Part shown: one piece after another, positions 8,530 through 17,302 of the stretch
How positions within the stretch are numbered: position 1 is the first letter of the stretch
Layout: each line of letters opens with the position of its first letter
Assembly: GCF_029893805.1 (NCBI RefSeq)
Contig: NZ_JARXYP010000002.1
Coordinates: 4,092,001-4,156,000, forward strand
Direction of reading: 5' to 3'
Source: Streptomyces sp. SAI-135
GTDB lineage: Bacteria > Actinomycetota > Actinomycetes > Streptomycetales > Streptomycetaceae
Length of the DNA stretch: 64,000 bases
Program-made: the position numbers and the translations under genes
Notes under the pieces: model-generated
What the model saw: only the letters and a program-made list of their open reading frames with translations
What the model was told of the DNA's origin: nothing
The model's database searches: none

Positions 8530-8568
8530 GCGGGGGAGTCTCGGAGCGGGCGGCGGCTGACGGTTAGT

Positions 8569-8588
8569 GTTTCGCGCGGTCGCGAAAC
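8569..8588. promoter_or_regulatory. Operator palindrome between MFS and ArsR/DUF5937 genes
   Basis: GTTTCGCG (8569-8576) and CGCGAAAC (8581-8588) form perfect eight-base arms around CGGT, in a 72-bp divergent gap, 14 bp before the regulator start. It is the likely site where the ArsR-type regulator represses itself and the transporter. Confidence 0.65.
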
Positions 8589-8601
8589 CACGGGGGGCGT
8601 C

Positions 8602-9606
8602 ATGGGCTGGTGGCAGGTCGACGGGGACACCCTCGTCCGCAGCCGGTTCGTGGTCTGCCCGTTCACCGAGACCTTCGCGACGCTGCGGCTGCTGGACCGG
8701 GGGGTCGGCGCGCACCCGGGCGAGGACGCCTGGCTCCGCGCTCATCTGCCCGGCTACCGGGCGCGCCTCGCGGCCGATCCGGTGACCGCGCTGCTGGTGC
8801 GTTCCGGGATGGGCACGTCCTGGATCGCCGACTTCCTCGCGCCCCTGCCGCGTGACGGCACTCCCCTGGAGGACACCCTGGCCCGGATCCGGGCGACCGA
8901 TCCGGCTCGCGCGCGGGCCGACCTCCAGGTCTCACTGCGCGGCCCGCTGCCCGCCGCCCTGGACCGCGACGACCTCCCCGAGCGGGCGGCCGCGCTCCTC
9001 GCCCACGTCTGGACGGCGACCGTACGGCCGTACTGGGACCGCCGTCGGCGGATCCTGGAGGCGGACGTGGTGGCCCGGACCGCGCAGGTGAGCCGGGGCG
9101 GCTGGGCGGCCGTCATCGACTCCCTGCTGCCGGGCCAGACCCGCTGGCTCGGCGGCAACCGGCTCCAGGTGAACCGGCACGAGCGCCCGCCCCGCGACAT
9201 CCGCGGCGCCGAACTCGTCTTCGTCCCGGTCACACCGGGGCGCGGCTGGGCGACATGGGAGGAGCCGGGGCGCTACGCCCTCGTCTACGGCTGCGCGGGC
9301 GCCCTCGCCGACCCGGGCGCCCGGAGCGTGCCCGCGAGCCTCGGCACGCTGCTCGGGGCCGGGCGGGCCCGGGTGTTCGTCCTCCTGGACTCCCCGCTGA
9401 GCACCAGCCAGCTGGTCGCCGTGACCGGGCAGGGGCTGGGGTCGGTGGGGCGGCATCTGCGGGTGCTGCTGGACGCGGGGCTGGTGGAGCGGCGGCGGGC
9501 GGGGCGGTCGGTGCTGTACGTGCGGACGGCGGCCGGGGAGGTGCTGGTGGAGGCCTCGGGGGCCGGAGCCGGGCAGGCGCCGGACGGAGTTAGCATCCGC
9601 TCATGA
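8602..9606 (+). CDS. DUF5937/ArsR-type winged-helix regulator
   Basis: 334 residues. The start at 8602 gives MGWWQVDGDTLVRSRFVVCP and leaves the divergent operator upstream. Residues 1-250 fit DUF5937, the long ligand-domain-like region found in actinobacterial ArsR relatives. The C-terminal 75 residues are a winged helix: VFVLLDSPLSTSQLVAVTGQ, GSVGRHLRVLLDAGLVERRR, GRSVLYVRT. No ArsR metal box (ELCVC) is visible, so the signal is probably not a metal. It most likely controls the divergent MFS exporter. Its stop overlaps the glutathione peroxidase start (ATGA), so the two may be co-translated. Confidence 0.82.
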   Translation: MGWWQVDGDTLVRSRFVVCPFTETFATLRLLDRGVGAHPGEDAWLRAHLPGYRARLAADPVTALLVRSGMGTSWIADFLAPLPRDGTPLEDTLARIRATDPARARADLQVSLRGPLPAALDRDDLPERAAALLAHVWTATVRPYWDRRRRILEADVVARTAQVSRGGWAAVIDSLLPGQTRWLGGNRLQVNRHERPPRDIRGAELVFVPVTPGRGWATWEEPGRYALVYGCAGALADPGARSVPASLGTLLGAGRARVFVLLDSPLSTSQLVAVTGQGLGSVGRHLRVLLDAGLVERRRAGRSVLYVRTAAGEVLVEASGAGAGQAPDGVSIRS

Positions 9607-10106
9607 CGACTACAGATGGTTCCTCCCCCCTCGACGTCGAGATCGGGGCCCTCACCGGCGGCCCGGCCGACCTCGCGCAGTACGCCGGCAAGGCCGTCCT
9701 CATCGTGAACGTGGCCTCCAAGTGCGGGCTCACCCCGCAGTACAACGGGCTGGAGAAGCTCCAGGAGCGGTACGCGGAGCGGGGCTTCACCGTGCTCGGC
9801 GTGCCCTGCAACCAGTTCCTCGGGCAGGAGCCCGGCAGCGCCGAGGAGATCGCGGAGTTCTGCTCGGCGACGTACGGCGTGACCTTCCCGCTGACCGAGA
9901 AGGTCGAGGTGAACGGGGAGGGGCGGCACGCGCTGTACGAGCGGCTCGTCGGGGTCGCCGACGCGGAGGGGCACAGCGGGGACATCCGCTGGAACTTCGA
10001 GAAGTTCCTGATCGGGCGGGACGGGGCGGTGGTCGCCCGCTTCTCCCCGCAGACCGAGCCGGAGTCGGACGAGGTCGTGGCCGCGGTGGAGGCTGCGCTG
10101 GGTTAG
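9603..10106 (+). CDS. Glutathione peroxidase-family thiol peroxidase
   Basis: 167 residues. Reduces H2O2 or lipid hydroperoxides in the cytoplasm. The catalytic tetrad is complete: peroxidatic Cys41 in NVASKCGLTPQY, Gln75 in CNQFLGQEPG, Trp130 and Asn131 in WNFEKFLI. A second cysteine in EIAEFCSATYG (Cys87) is where the resolving cysteine sits in thioredoxin-dependent Gpx3-type enzymes. Since actinomycetes lack glutathione, thioredoxin (or mycothiol) is the probable reductant. The start overlaps the preceding regulator stop. Confidence 0.93.
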   Translation: MTTTDGSSPLDVEIGALTGGPADLAQYAGKAVLIVNVASKCGLTPQYNGLEKLQERYAERGFTVLGVPCNQFLGQEPGSAEEIAEFCSATYGVTFPLTEKVEVNGEGRHALYERLVGVADAEGHSGDIRWNFEKFLIGRDGAVVARFSPQTEPESDEVVAAVEAALG

Positions 10107-10228
10107 GACGCCGGTCGGGTGCGGGTCCGTCACTGAAGCGCCGCAGGCCCCCTCGGCAAGGACGGCGATCTGGTCGAGAGGGCCTTGTGGTGGTGCTTGT
10201 GCAGTTGTAGGTGGGGTGTGGCGTGGTG

Positions 10229-10420
10229 TCACACCTTGACCGAGGCCACGAAGGCACTCCACGCCTCGGCGGGGAAGGCCAGCTTGGGACCCTCGGGAAT
10301 CTTGGTGTCGCCGAGTTCGAGTGCCTCCTCTTCGGTCGACCTCACCATCAGGCACGCCCCGTTGGCGTTGGTGTAGGTGGAGGTCGTCCATGTGTCCAGG
10401 GTGCCCAGACGAATTGCCAT
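10229..10420 (-). CDS. DUF397 small protein
   Basis: 63 residues with the DUF397 pattern W-TSTYTNANGACLMV, LGDTKIPEGPKLAFPAEAWSAF. These small acidic proteins accompany DUF5753 XRE regulators throughout Streptomyces (for example WhiJ systems) and are thought to modulate the regulator. Here the XRE gene lies directly upstream on the same strand, 200 bp away, and a perfect inverted repeat lies 32-66 bp before this start. Confidence 0.9.
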   Translation of the reverse strand: MAIRLGTLDTWTTSTYTNANGACLMVRSTEEEALELGDTKIPEGPKLAFPAEAWSAFVASVKV

Positions 10421-10451
10421 ATTCGCTCCGTAGCCAGATGCGCAGTGTTCG

Positions 10452-10486
10452 GATCACGCCAACCTTTACTGATCGTTGGCGTGATC
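10452..10486. promoter_or_regulatory. Perfect 12-bp inverted repeat in front of the DUF397 gene
   Basis: GATCACGCCAAC (10452-10463) and GTTGGCGTGATC (10475-10486) are exact complements around an 11-base spacer. There is no T-run, and the repeat sits in the promoter region of the DUF397 gene. An operator for the upstream XRE regulator is likelier than a terminator of the XRE gene, though both fit. Confidence 0.65.
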
Positions 10487-10621
10487 GACGCTACTCGCCG
10501 ACTTCCTCTTTCGGAGCAGTCGTTCACTCTTCTGGTGGCATATTCCAAGGGACTCTTCCAGAGGGACAAGGCCGGGGTGTACTATCCGGCCCGCCCTGTC
10601 GGAAAGGGGCTCAGCAAGGGT

Positions 10622-11491
10622 TCAGCGGGCATACTCCCGGGCGTATTCCTTGGCGAGGTCCTCGATGAGCTGACGCGACTGGTCGACGTTGAGCGCCTGC
10701 GCCCTCAAGTGCTCGTACATCACGGTGTACTTCTGCACGTCGTGCGCCTTCTCCAGGTACAGGTCGCTGGTGACGCCCTCGATGTAGACGACGCTGGAGT
10801 CCGCCGCGTCCGAGAACTCCAGGATGGAGTACTGCCCGCTGAGCCCGGGATGGGCGCCGACGTCGAACGGCAGCACCTGCACCGTGATGTGCGGCTGCTG
10901 GGACATCTCCACGAGGTACTCCAGCTGCTCGCGCATCACCTGGCGGCTGCCGACGACCCGGCGCAGGGCCGCCTCGTCCAGAACGACCCACAGCCGCAGG
11001 GGATCCCGTTCCGCCGCCACCCGGCTCTGGCGTCGCAGCCGGACCTCGACCCGCTTGTCGTTCTCCGTCTCGGTGGCCTCCGGCGCGCCGCCGCGCACGA
11101 TGGCCTCCGCGTACGGCCGGGTCTGCAACAGCCCGGTGATGATCTGGGGTTCGTACACGCGCAGCGACTCGGCGTCGGTCTCCAGACCGATGTAGACGCT
11201 GTACGGGATGTCCCCGAAGGCATGCCACCAGCCCTGCTGGCGCGAGTCCTTGGCCATCTGCATCAGGGAGTCGACGATGCGCTGGTCCTCGACCTCGTAG
11301 ACCCCGCACAGGTCGCGGACGTCGCGCTGGCTGATGCTGCGCCGGCCGTTCTCCAGCCGGCTGATCTTCGACTGCGACACGAGCAGCCGCTCCGCCACCT
11401 CTTCGGCCGTCATGCCCTTGAGCTCGCGGAGCCTGCGCAGCTCCTGGCCCAGCCGGCGCCGCCTGACGGTGGGATTGACATTGGACGCCAC
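10622..11491 (-). CDS. XRE-family regulator with DUF5753 domain
   Basis: 289 residues from a GTG at 11491. The N-terminal helix-turn-helix is RRRRLGQELRRLRELKGMTAEEVAERL...SQSKISRLENGRRS (about residues 10-52). The C-terminal DUF5753 domain includes YEPQIITGLLQTRPYAEA, LDEAALRR, QVLPFDVGAHPGLSGQYSILEF and VVYIEG. Together with the DUF397 gene it forms the standard Streptomyces pair controlling development or antibiotic output. The target is unknown, but the inverted repeat at 10452-10486 is a strong candidate. Confidence 0.92.
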   Translation of the reverse strand: MASNVNPTVRRRRLGQELRRLRELKGMTAEEVAERLLVSQSKISRLENGRRSISQRDVRDLCGVYEVEDQRIVDSLMQMAKDSRQQGWWHAFGDIPYSVYIGLETDAESLRVYEPQIITGLLQTRPYAEAIVRGGAPEATETENDKRVEVRLRRQSRVAAERDPLRLWVVLDEAALRRVVGSRQVMREQLEYLVEMSQQPHITVQVLPFDVGAHPGLSGQYSILEFSDAADSSVVYIEGVTSDLYLEKAHDVQKYTVMYEHLRAQALNVDQSRQLIEDLAKEYAREYAR

Positions 11492-11850
11492 GGGACGTGC
11501 ACCTCCGGCTGCGTGCCTCGTTCTTGACTTTGCGTATCTGCTGTTGAGCAGACTGCCACCAAGGTGCTTATTACCGCTGGGAAACCGCGTATATGCGCTG
11601 TGTGCACGTCAGTTGGGGCCTTTCGGCCGGCCGGTCCCGGACATGCGGCCGCGCGGGGCGCCGGAACCGGCGACGCCCGGTACGGACGTACGGTTCCGAC
11701 GCCCCGCGCGGACCAGCGGCTCCCGAACCGGTCTTTGGGGACTGACGGTGCGGCGGCTGAGTGGTGCGGGTCGTGCGTGGTGCGTGGGTCGTGCGTGGAT
11801 CGTTCATGGTGCGGTCGTGCTGCCGGCGGTGCGTGCCGTGGGACTGCGGC
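11492..11850. other. Gene-free spacer with GTGCGTGG low-complexity stretch
   Basis: No coding frame has protein-like content here. Positions about 11755-11835 carry irregular GTGCGTGG/GGTCGTGCGTGG repeats of five to twelve bases. An AT-richer patch near 11540-11590 is the likely XRE promoter region. Confidence 0.5.
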
Positions 11851-12606
11851 TCAGTGAGCCACGGCGCGCGCCATCGGACCCCGGCGCGGTTGCATCGGAA
11901 CACCGCGAGCGGGTTCCGGTGCGGGCCTGGCTCCGGGGGCGGCCTGGCGGCCGGCCGGTGCCGGGCTGCGACGTGGCTGTGCCGCCACGCCGTTCTGGAC
12001 GTCCATCACGGCGTGCGCGACGAGTCCGCCCATCGGGTCGTGCCTGATCAGGTCCCGCAGCCGGGAGCGCGAGGAACGGCCCTCGTTGCCCGGGTACAGG
12101 TGCTTGCCGAGGCCGACCGCGTGGGCCAGGGCGGCGAGCGCCGCGGTCCGCGGGTCCGGCGGTACGCCGGTGCGGATCGCCGAGTCCAGCCGGGCCCTGA
12201 TCTCCCGGCTGATCTCGTTGTCCGTCGCCTGGTAGCGGGTCGTCGGCAGCACTCCGCACATCTGGCCCGCCACGGCATGCACCATGCCGCACCGCTCCAG
12301 ATGCGAGAGGTAGGTCTGGCGGAGCCCAAGGCGCGGCCCGCCGATCCAGTTCACTGCCCGCACGGGAGCGCCACGCCTTCGCAGCAACTCCAACGCGCAG
12401 TCCAAAGTCGGATCTCCAGTCGGCCGTGGGGCTACCACGGCGATACGATCCCCGTCTGGGGCTATCCGTCCGGCCAGCGCCAGCTCCACTAGCTGTGCTC
12501 CGGCCAGACCGAGGTCGAGCGACTGCGGCTGTGCGGTGGTACCCGTGGCCGGGTCCAACGCCAGCAGCAGAAGCTCCTCCGGAAGTGTTCTGCGGCTCCT
12601 GCCCAT
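11851..12606 (-). CDS. GPP34 (GOLPH3/Vps74-like) phosphoprotein
   Basis: 251 residues. MGRSRRTLPEELLLLALDPATG, GLAGAQLVELALAGRIAPDG, GDPTLDCALELL and RLDSAIRTGVPPDPRTAALAALAHAVGL are the core of the GPP34 family (PF05719). In eukaryotes GPP34 proteins bind phosphatidylinositol-4-phosphate and sort Golgi glycosyltransferases. In Streptomyces the family is highly expanded and the role is not established. The last about 45 residues are a Pro/Ala/Arg-rich tail. It is divergent from the carboxypeptidase gene. Confidence 0.9.
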   Translation of the reverse strand: MGRSRRTLPEELLLLALDPATGTTAQPQSLDLGLAGAQLVELALAGRIAPDGDRIAVVAPRPTGDPTLDCALELLRRRGAPVRAVNWIGGPRLGLRQTYLSHLERCGMVHAVAGQMCGVLPTTRYQATDNEISREIRARLDSAIRTGVPPDPRTAALAALAHAVGLGKHLYPGNEGRSSRSRLRDLIRHDPMGGLVAHAVMDVQNGVAAQPRRSPAPAGRQAAPGARPAPEPARGVPMQPRRGPMARAVAH

Positions 12607-12855
12607 CCATGCCTCCCCGCGTGGATGAAAGACAGGGTGACCCCTCTCACATTGGTCTGTCGAGGGTGCGTGACCTGTTTGTAGTGGAACCGGTAGGTAT
12701 GTCGTTCTCGTCTACCGCTTGGGGCAGGGCCGCACACAGGACACTGGTACATGGTTCGGACAGCGTGGTGTGGCGGCTGCCCGGGCGGCGGTTCAACGGT
12801 TCGGCAGACGCAGGGTGACGGATACCGATCACCCGCGGCACAGGAGGAGGCATCG

Positions 12856-15288
12856 GTGGCGGGCGAGTCCCCCGACAGGTCGAAGCAGCGCGAGTCGTCG
12901 GCAGAACCGACGTCGGGGAGCGCGAGTCCGGTTCCCGAGGCGAGGAGTTCCGCCCGCGATCCCCGGCTCGCGGTGGCACGGGAGTCCGTCTCCCTCGGAG
13001 GCGTCGACACGGCCACGAAGGTCTTCTCGGTGCGTGACCTCCCGAAGGACGCCGAGGAAGCCGACGAGAGCCCCGCGGGGGCCGGAACGGACGCTTCCGC
13101 CACGGCGGGGGCGAAGGACGCCGGCTCGGCGGGCTCCGGTACGGCGGAGAGCCCGGACGACCCGGACACGGCCGAGGACTCGGCCGACCCGGACACGGCT
13201 GAGGGGTCGGGTGACTCCGGCACGGACGCGGGGTCTGGTGACTCCGGCACGGCCGAGGCTCCCGACGACTCCGGCACGGCGAAGACTGCGGACGACTCCG
13301 ACACCGCCGGGGACTCGGCCGAGACCGGCACGGCTGAGGTTCCGGAAGATGCCTCCGTCACGGCGAAGGGCTCAGACGACAGCGGGTCCGGGGACTCCGG
13401 TGCGGGGGACGCCCGGCTGCGGGACGCGGTGGCGGCGTGGGTCGCCACGGGGGACAAGACGGGGTCCCAGGCCGGTTCAGGCGAGGCGGAGGCCGCGGAG
13501 CCGTCGGAAGACGTGGAAGCCGCTGAGCCCGCGGTGAAGGTCGGCGGCAAGGACGCCGAGCCCGCCGCCGAGGCCGACGATCCGGACACCGGCGAGTCGG
13601 ACACCCCAGGGGCGCGGGGAACTGCGCGACCGGCCCCCACCGGCCCGCAGCCGGACGACGAGCCCGAGGACGCTCCCGAGGACCGCGTGCCCGATGACGC
13701 GGACCTGGCCGACGAACCCCCCGTCGACCAGCCCACCGCCGTCTTCAAGGCTCCCCGGCCCCCCGTGGACCAGCCCACCACCATGCTCAAGCTCGGCAAG
13801 GCGCCGGACAAGGCACCGGATGCCGAGCCGGAGGCGAAGCCCGAGCCCGAGAAGGGGCCCAGGCCCCAGCCGGAGGCCGAGGCCGAGCGGACGAGCAAGT
13901 TCGTCGCGCTGAAGGCCCTCGACGAGCCCCGCGAGGCACGTCCGAGGCCGGACGTGACCGCCGCCGTCCCCCAGGTCGGCCCGGAGCGGACCACGCAGCA
14001 GCCCCTGCCGCCGAAGCCGCCCCTCGACCTGCTCGCGGAGCTGACCAACACTCCGCCACCCCCGCCCAGCCCCCTGCGCACCCTCGGCCGCCGGGTCAAG
14101 ATCTGGACCCCGCTGCTCATCCTCCTGGTCGTCGTGTTTGCGATCGTGCAGGCTCTGCGTCCGCTCCCGGAGCCCACCCTCAGCCTCACCGCCGAGGACT
14201 CCTACACCTTCAAGGGCAGCGAGGCCGAGCTCCCGTGGCCCACCCAGGGCCAGGGCTGGATGGACGTCAACGGTGTCGGCACCATGGGCGACTTCGGCAA
14301 GCAGACCCCGGTCGCGATCGGCTCCGTGGCCAAGGCCATGACCGCCTACATCGTGCTGAAGGACCACCCCCTCAAGTCCGGCGATGAGGGCGCGAAGATC
14401 ACCGTCGACGCGCTCGCCGAGAAGGAGGGCGGCTACAACAAGGACGGCGAGTCGACCCTCGACACCGTGAAGCAGGGCGACGTCCTCACCCAGAAGCAGG
14501 CGATCGCGGCGATCATGATCCCGTCCGCCAACAACATCGCCCGGCTGCTCGCCCGCTGGGACGCCGGTTCCGAGAAGGCGTTCATCGCGAAGATGAACGC
14601 CACCGCCAAGGAACTCGGCATGAAGAACACGACGTACACCGACGCCTCGGGCCTGAAGGAGACCACCGTCTCCACCGCCGAGGACCAGGTGAAGCTCGGC
14701 AACGAGCTCGTCAAGATCCCGGCGCTGATGGAGATCACGTCCATGGGGCAGTGGATCGATCCGTCCGGACAGAAGTGGTACAACTACAACTATCTGGTCC
14801 CTTACAACGGTGCCATCGGCATCAAGACCGGCACCACCAGCGCGGCCGGCGGCAACCTTCTCTTCGCCGCCCGCAAGGAGGTCGGCGGGGAGACCGTCAC
14901 CCTCGTCGGCGCGATCCTCGGCCAGCACAAGGCGCCGATCATCAAGACCGTCAACGACGTCAGCCGGGTCGCGATGCTCGCCGCCCAGGACGATCTGACC
15001 TCGGCGAAGATCCTGAAGAAGGGTGATGTCGTCGGTTACGTGGACGACGGACTCGGCGGCCACACCCCCGTCGTGCTGACCAAGGACGTCACCGCCGTCG
15101 GCTGGGCCGGCTACAAGGTGAAGCTGTCCTTCGCCGCCGACGAGGTACCGCACACCGCGAAGGCCGGCACCAAGGTCGGCACCCTGACCGTCGGCGACGG
15201 CGAGGGCGGCGCGGTCAGGGTCCCGGTCACCCTGCAGAAGGATCTGAGCGAACCGGGTCTCACCGACAAGCTGACCCGCGTCGGCTGA
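12856..15288 (+). CDS. D-alanyl-D-alanine carboxypeptidase with long disordered cytoplasmic tail
   Basis: 810 residues from a GTG at 12856 just after AGGAGGAGG (12842-12850). Residues 1-410 are acidic, low-complexity and rich in D-S-G-T-A-E repeats. One membrane helix follows (about 414-436, IWTPLLILLVVVFAIVQAL), then an extracytoplasmic S11 domain: SVAK (Ser490, Lys493), SAN (Ser557) and KTGT (Lys657). It trims terminal D-Ala from cell-wall pentapeptides. The N-terminal tail carries several possible Thr phosphosites (ATKVFSVRD, PTAVFKAPRP, TTMLK). Part of the tail (13603-13660) is a dispersed chromosomal repeat. A terminator-like hairpin follows the stop. Confidence 0.92.
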   Translation: MAGESPDRSKQRESSAEPTSGSASPVPEARSSARDPRLAVARESVSLGGVDTATKVFSVRDLPKDAEEADESPAGAGTDASATAGAKDAGSAGSGTAESPDDPDTAEDSADPDTAEGSGDSGTDAGSGDSGTAEAPDDSGTAKTADDSDTAGDSAETGTAEVPEDASVTAKGSDDSGSGDSGAGDARLRDAVAAWVATGDKTGSQAGSGEAEAAEPSEDVEAAEPAVKVGGKDAEPAAEADDPDTGESDTPGARGTARPAPTGPQPDDEPEDAPEDRVPDDADLADEPPVDQPTAVFKAPRPPVDQPTTMLKLGKAPDKAPDAEPEAKPEPEKGPRPQPEAEAERTSKFVALKALDEPREARPRPDVTAAVPQVGPERTTQQPLPPKPPLDLLAELTNTPPPPPSPLRTLGRRVKIWTPLLILLVVVFAIVQALRPLPEPTLSLTAEDSYTFKGSEAELPWPTQGQGWMDVNGVGTMGDFGKQTPVAIGSVAKAMTAYIVLKDHPLKSGDEGAKITVDALAEKEGGYNKDGESTLDTVKQGDVLTQKQAIAAIMIPSANNIARLLARWDAGSEKAFIAKMNATAKELGMKNTTYTDASGLKETTVSTAEDQVKLGNELVKIPALMEITSMGQWIDPSGQKWYNYNYLVPYNGAIGIKTGTTSAAGGNLLFAARKEVGGETVTLVGAILGQHKAPIIKTVNDVSRVAMLAAQDDLTSAKILKKGDVVGYVDDGLGGHTPVVLTKDVTAVGWAGYKVKLSFAADEVPHTAKAGTKVGTLTVGDGEGGAVRVPVTLQKDLSEPGLTDKLTRVG
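13603..13660 (+). repeat. Dispersed Streptomyces repeat inside the carboxypeptidase gene
   Basis: Contains CCCCAGGGGCGCGGGGAACT then GCGCGACCGGCCCCCACCGG and CCCGCAGCCGG, the sequence of a repeat common between Streptomyces genes. Here it is in frame and encodes TPGARGTARPAPTGPQPDD. Related copies are at 17303-17376 and 37108-37162. Confidence 0.8.
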
Positions 15289-15316
15289 CCCGGAAACGGG
15301 ACGGACGGCTCGCACG

Positions 15317-15357
15317 GCCCGTCGGCCGGACCCCGCCCGGGGTTCCGGACGGCGGGC
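15317..15357 (+). terminator. GC hairpin after the carboxypeptidase gene
   Basis: GCCCGTCGGCCGGACCCC pairs with GGGGTTCCGGACGGCGGGC with few mismatches and a four-base loop, 29 bp past the stop. There is no T-run, as is usual for streptomycete terminators. Confidence 0.55.
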
Positions 15358-15443
15358 CGCGTGCTAGCGTCACGAACCGGGGCAGGTCGACGCTGGGGCG
15401 CGGCCGAGAAATGAAGACGGGACACCACGGGGAGTGCCTTCAG

Positions 15444-17297
15444 GTGGCCACTGCGGAGCCGACACGCGCCGATGACACCGACCCGGGCCCGGGTACCGGC
15501 CCGCGAATAGGCGTGCCCGCGGACACCGGCGGCAGCGGCGGCGACGAGACGCCCAAGGGCCTCCGGGCCAGGACCTGGACCGCCCTCCTCGCCCTGCGCG
15601 AGCGACTGCTGCGGCACCCCGTCCTGTCCATGACCGCACTCTCCGGCGTCCTCCACATCGTCTGGTTCTTCACGTTCGCGAACAGCGGCGGCGACCTGGC
15701 GGCGCAGGACGCGTGGGCCGAGTTCGTCGGCCGGCACCCTGACTCCGCGTACAACCTGGCCTGGTACGGCGGCATGCATCCGGTGTCGTACAGCGTCGTC
15801 TCGCCGTATCTGATGTCCGTCCTCGGCGTCCGTACGACGATGATGCTGGCCGGGACCGTCTCGGCCGGGCTGCTGACGCTGGTCCTCATCCGCAGCCGGT
15901 CGGTGCGCAACCCCCTGTGGGCCGCGCTGGCCGGCGTGTACGCCTTCCTGTGCAACGCGGCCTCGGGCCGGGTGACCTTCGGCCTCGGCACGGTGTTCGC
16001 GCTCGGCGCGGTGGCGGTCGTCTTCTGCTGGCCGCACCGCTGGCGCTACAAGCGCTGGGCCAAGGCCGCCTGCGCGGCCCCGCTCGCCGCCCTCGCGACC
16101 ATGGCCTCGCCGGTCGCCGGACTCTTCGTGGGCCTGGTCGCGGTCGCCCTCTTCCTGCAGAAACGCCGTCCGGGCGCCTGGGCGCTGGGCCTCGCGCCCA
16201 CGGCCGTCGTCGCCCTGTCGGCCTGGCTCTTCCCGTTCGCCGGCACCCAGCCGATGAAGATCGCCTCGGTGCTGCTGCCGCTCGCCTACGGCCTGCTGGT
16301 CTTCCTCCTCGTCCCGCGCGAGTGGACGACGGTCCGGATCACCGCGGGCGTGTACAGCCTCTCCGTCGTCCTGGTCTGGCTGGTCAGCTCCCAGATCGGC
16401 TCCAACATCTCGCGCCTTTCGATGCTGTTCGCGGGGGTGGCCCTGGCGGCCGCGCTGCCGTTCACGGTGCCGCGCTCGCGCAAGTGGTACGCCACCGTCA
16501 TCGCCTTCGTCGGCTTCACCGTCTGGATCGGCTTCAAGTCGGTGGACGACGTCGTCCACACGACCCCGACCGCGTCCTGGGCGCGCGAGCTGGCCCCCCT
16601 GGTCAACGAGCTCCAGGAGGTCGGCGCCGAGAAGGGCCGCGTCGAGGTGGTGCCGGCCGCCTCCCACCGCGAGGCCTCCGCCCTCGCGCCGTACGTCAAC
16701 CTCGCCCGGGGCTGGAACCGGCAGGCCGACATGGAGCGCAACCCGCTCTTCTACGACGACACCCTGAACTCCGCGAACTACCACGAGTGGCTCCAGCGCT
16801 GGGCCGTGCACTTCGTGGTCGTGCCGAAGGACGAGCCCGACGGGGACGGGGGCGAGCGGGAGCGGGAGCTGGTCCAGCGCGGGATGCCGTATCTGCGGCA
16901 GATCTGGGGCGACGCGAACTGGCAGCTGTTCCGGGTCACCGACCCGGCGCCGCTGGCCTCGCCGAACACGGTGGTGGACCGGGCGGCGCAGGGTGAGATG
17001 ACCATGCGGGTGAAGAAGGCCGGGCGGATCCTGATCCGGATCCCGTACTCGCCGTGGCTGTCGATCGTCGATGCGGAGGGCAAGAAGGTGGAGCCGCCGC
17101 GGGAGACGGAGGCGTCCAAGGAGCGGGATGCCTCGCCGAAGGTCTTCGAGAACCTCAACGGGTGTCTGATGGAGACGCCGGAGGACGCGGACGGGGACAA
17201 GTGGACGATGTTGCTGGCGCCGCGGGCGGGGACGTATCGGTTGGCGGCGCCGTACACCGTTCCTCGTGGGACGCCTTGTCCGGATGAGTTGAAGTAG
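15444..17297 (+). CDS. Polytopic membrane protein (often labelled MFS transporter)
   Basis: About 617 residues from a GTG at 15444 with GGGAG ten bases upstream; an ATG at 15411 has no such site. A charged cytoplasmic N-terminus of about 55 residues is followed by roughly 12 hydrophobic segments up to residue 370 (for example LSMTALSGVLHIVWFFTF, TMMLAGTVSAGLLTLVLI). A soluble C-terminal region of about 240 residues then includes ELAPLVNELQEV, NLARGWNRQADMERNPLFYD and WAVHFVVVPKDEP. The layout resembles GT-C-type glycosyltransferases or polymer-export membrane proteins better than a standard MFS carrier. Function unknown; it follows the carboxypeptidase gene. Confidence 0.8.
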   Translation: MATAEPTRADDTDPGPGTGPRIGVPADTGGSGGDETPKGLRARTWTALLALRERLLRHPVLSMTALSGVLHIVWFFTFANSGGDLAAQDAWAEFVGRHPDSAYNLAWYGGMHPVSYSVVSPYLMSVLGVRTTMMLAGTVSAGLLTLVLIRSRSVRNPLWAALAGVYAFLCNAASGRVTFGLGTVFALGAVAVVFCWPHRWRYKRWAKAACAAPLAALATMASPVAGLFVGLVAVALFLQKRRPGAWALGLAPTAVVALSAWLFPFAGTQPMKIASVLLPLAYGLLVFLLVPREWTTVRITAGVYSLSVVLVWLVSSQIGSNISRLSMLFAGVALAAALPFTVPRSRKWYATVIAFVGFTVWIGFKSVDDVVHTTPTASWARELAPLVNELQEVGAEKGRVEVVPAASHREASALAPYVNLARGWNRQADMERNPLFYDDTLNSANYHEWLQRWAVHFVVVPKDEPDGDGGERERELVQRGMPYLRQIWGDANWQLFRVTDPAPLASPNTVVDRAAQGEMTMRVKKAGRILIRIPYSPWLSIVDAEGKKVEPPRETEASKERDASPKVFENLNGCLMETPEDADGDKWTMLLAPRAGTYRLAAPYTVPRGTPCPDELK

Positions 17298-17302
17298 TTT
17301 CG

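Noticed and set aside
12489..14189. Ser-rich 566-codon frame antisense to the carboxypeptidase
   Set aside because: Produced by the Asp/Ser/Gly-rich tail on the opposite strand; no initiation signal.
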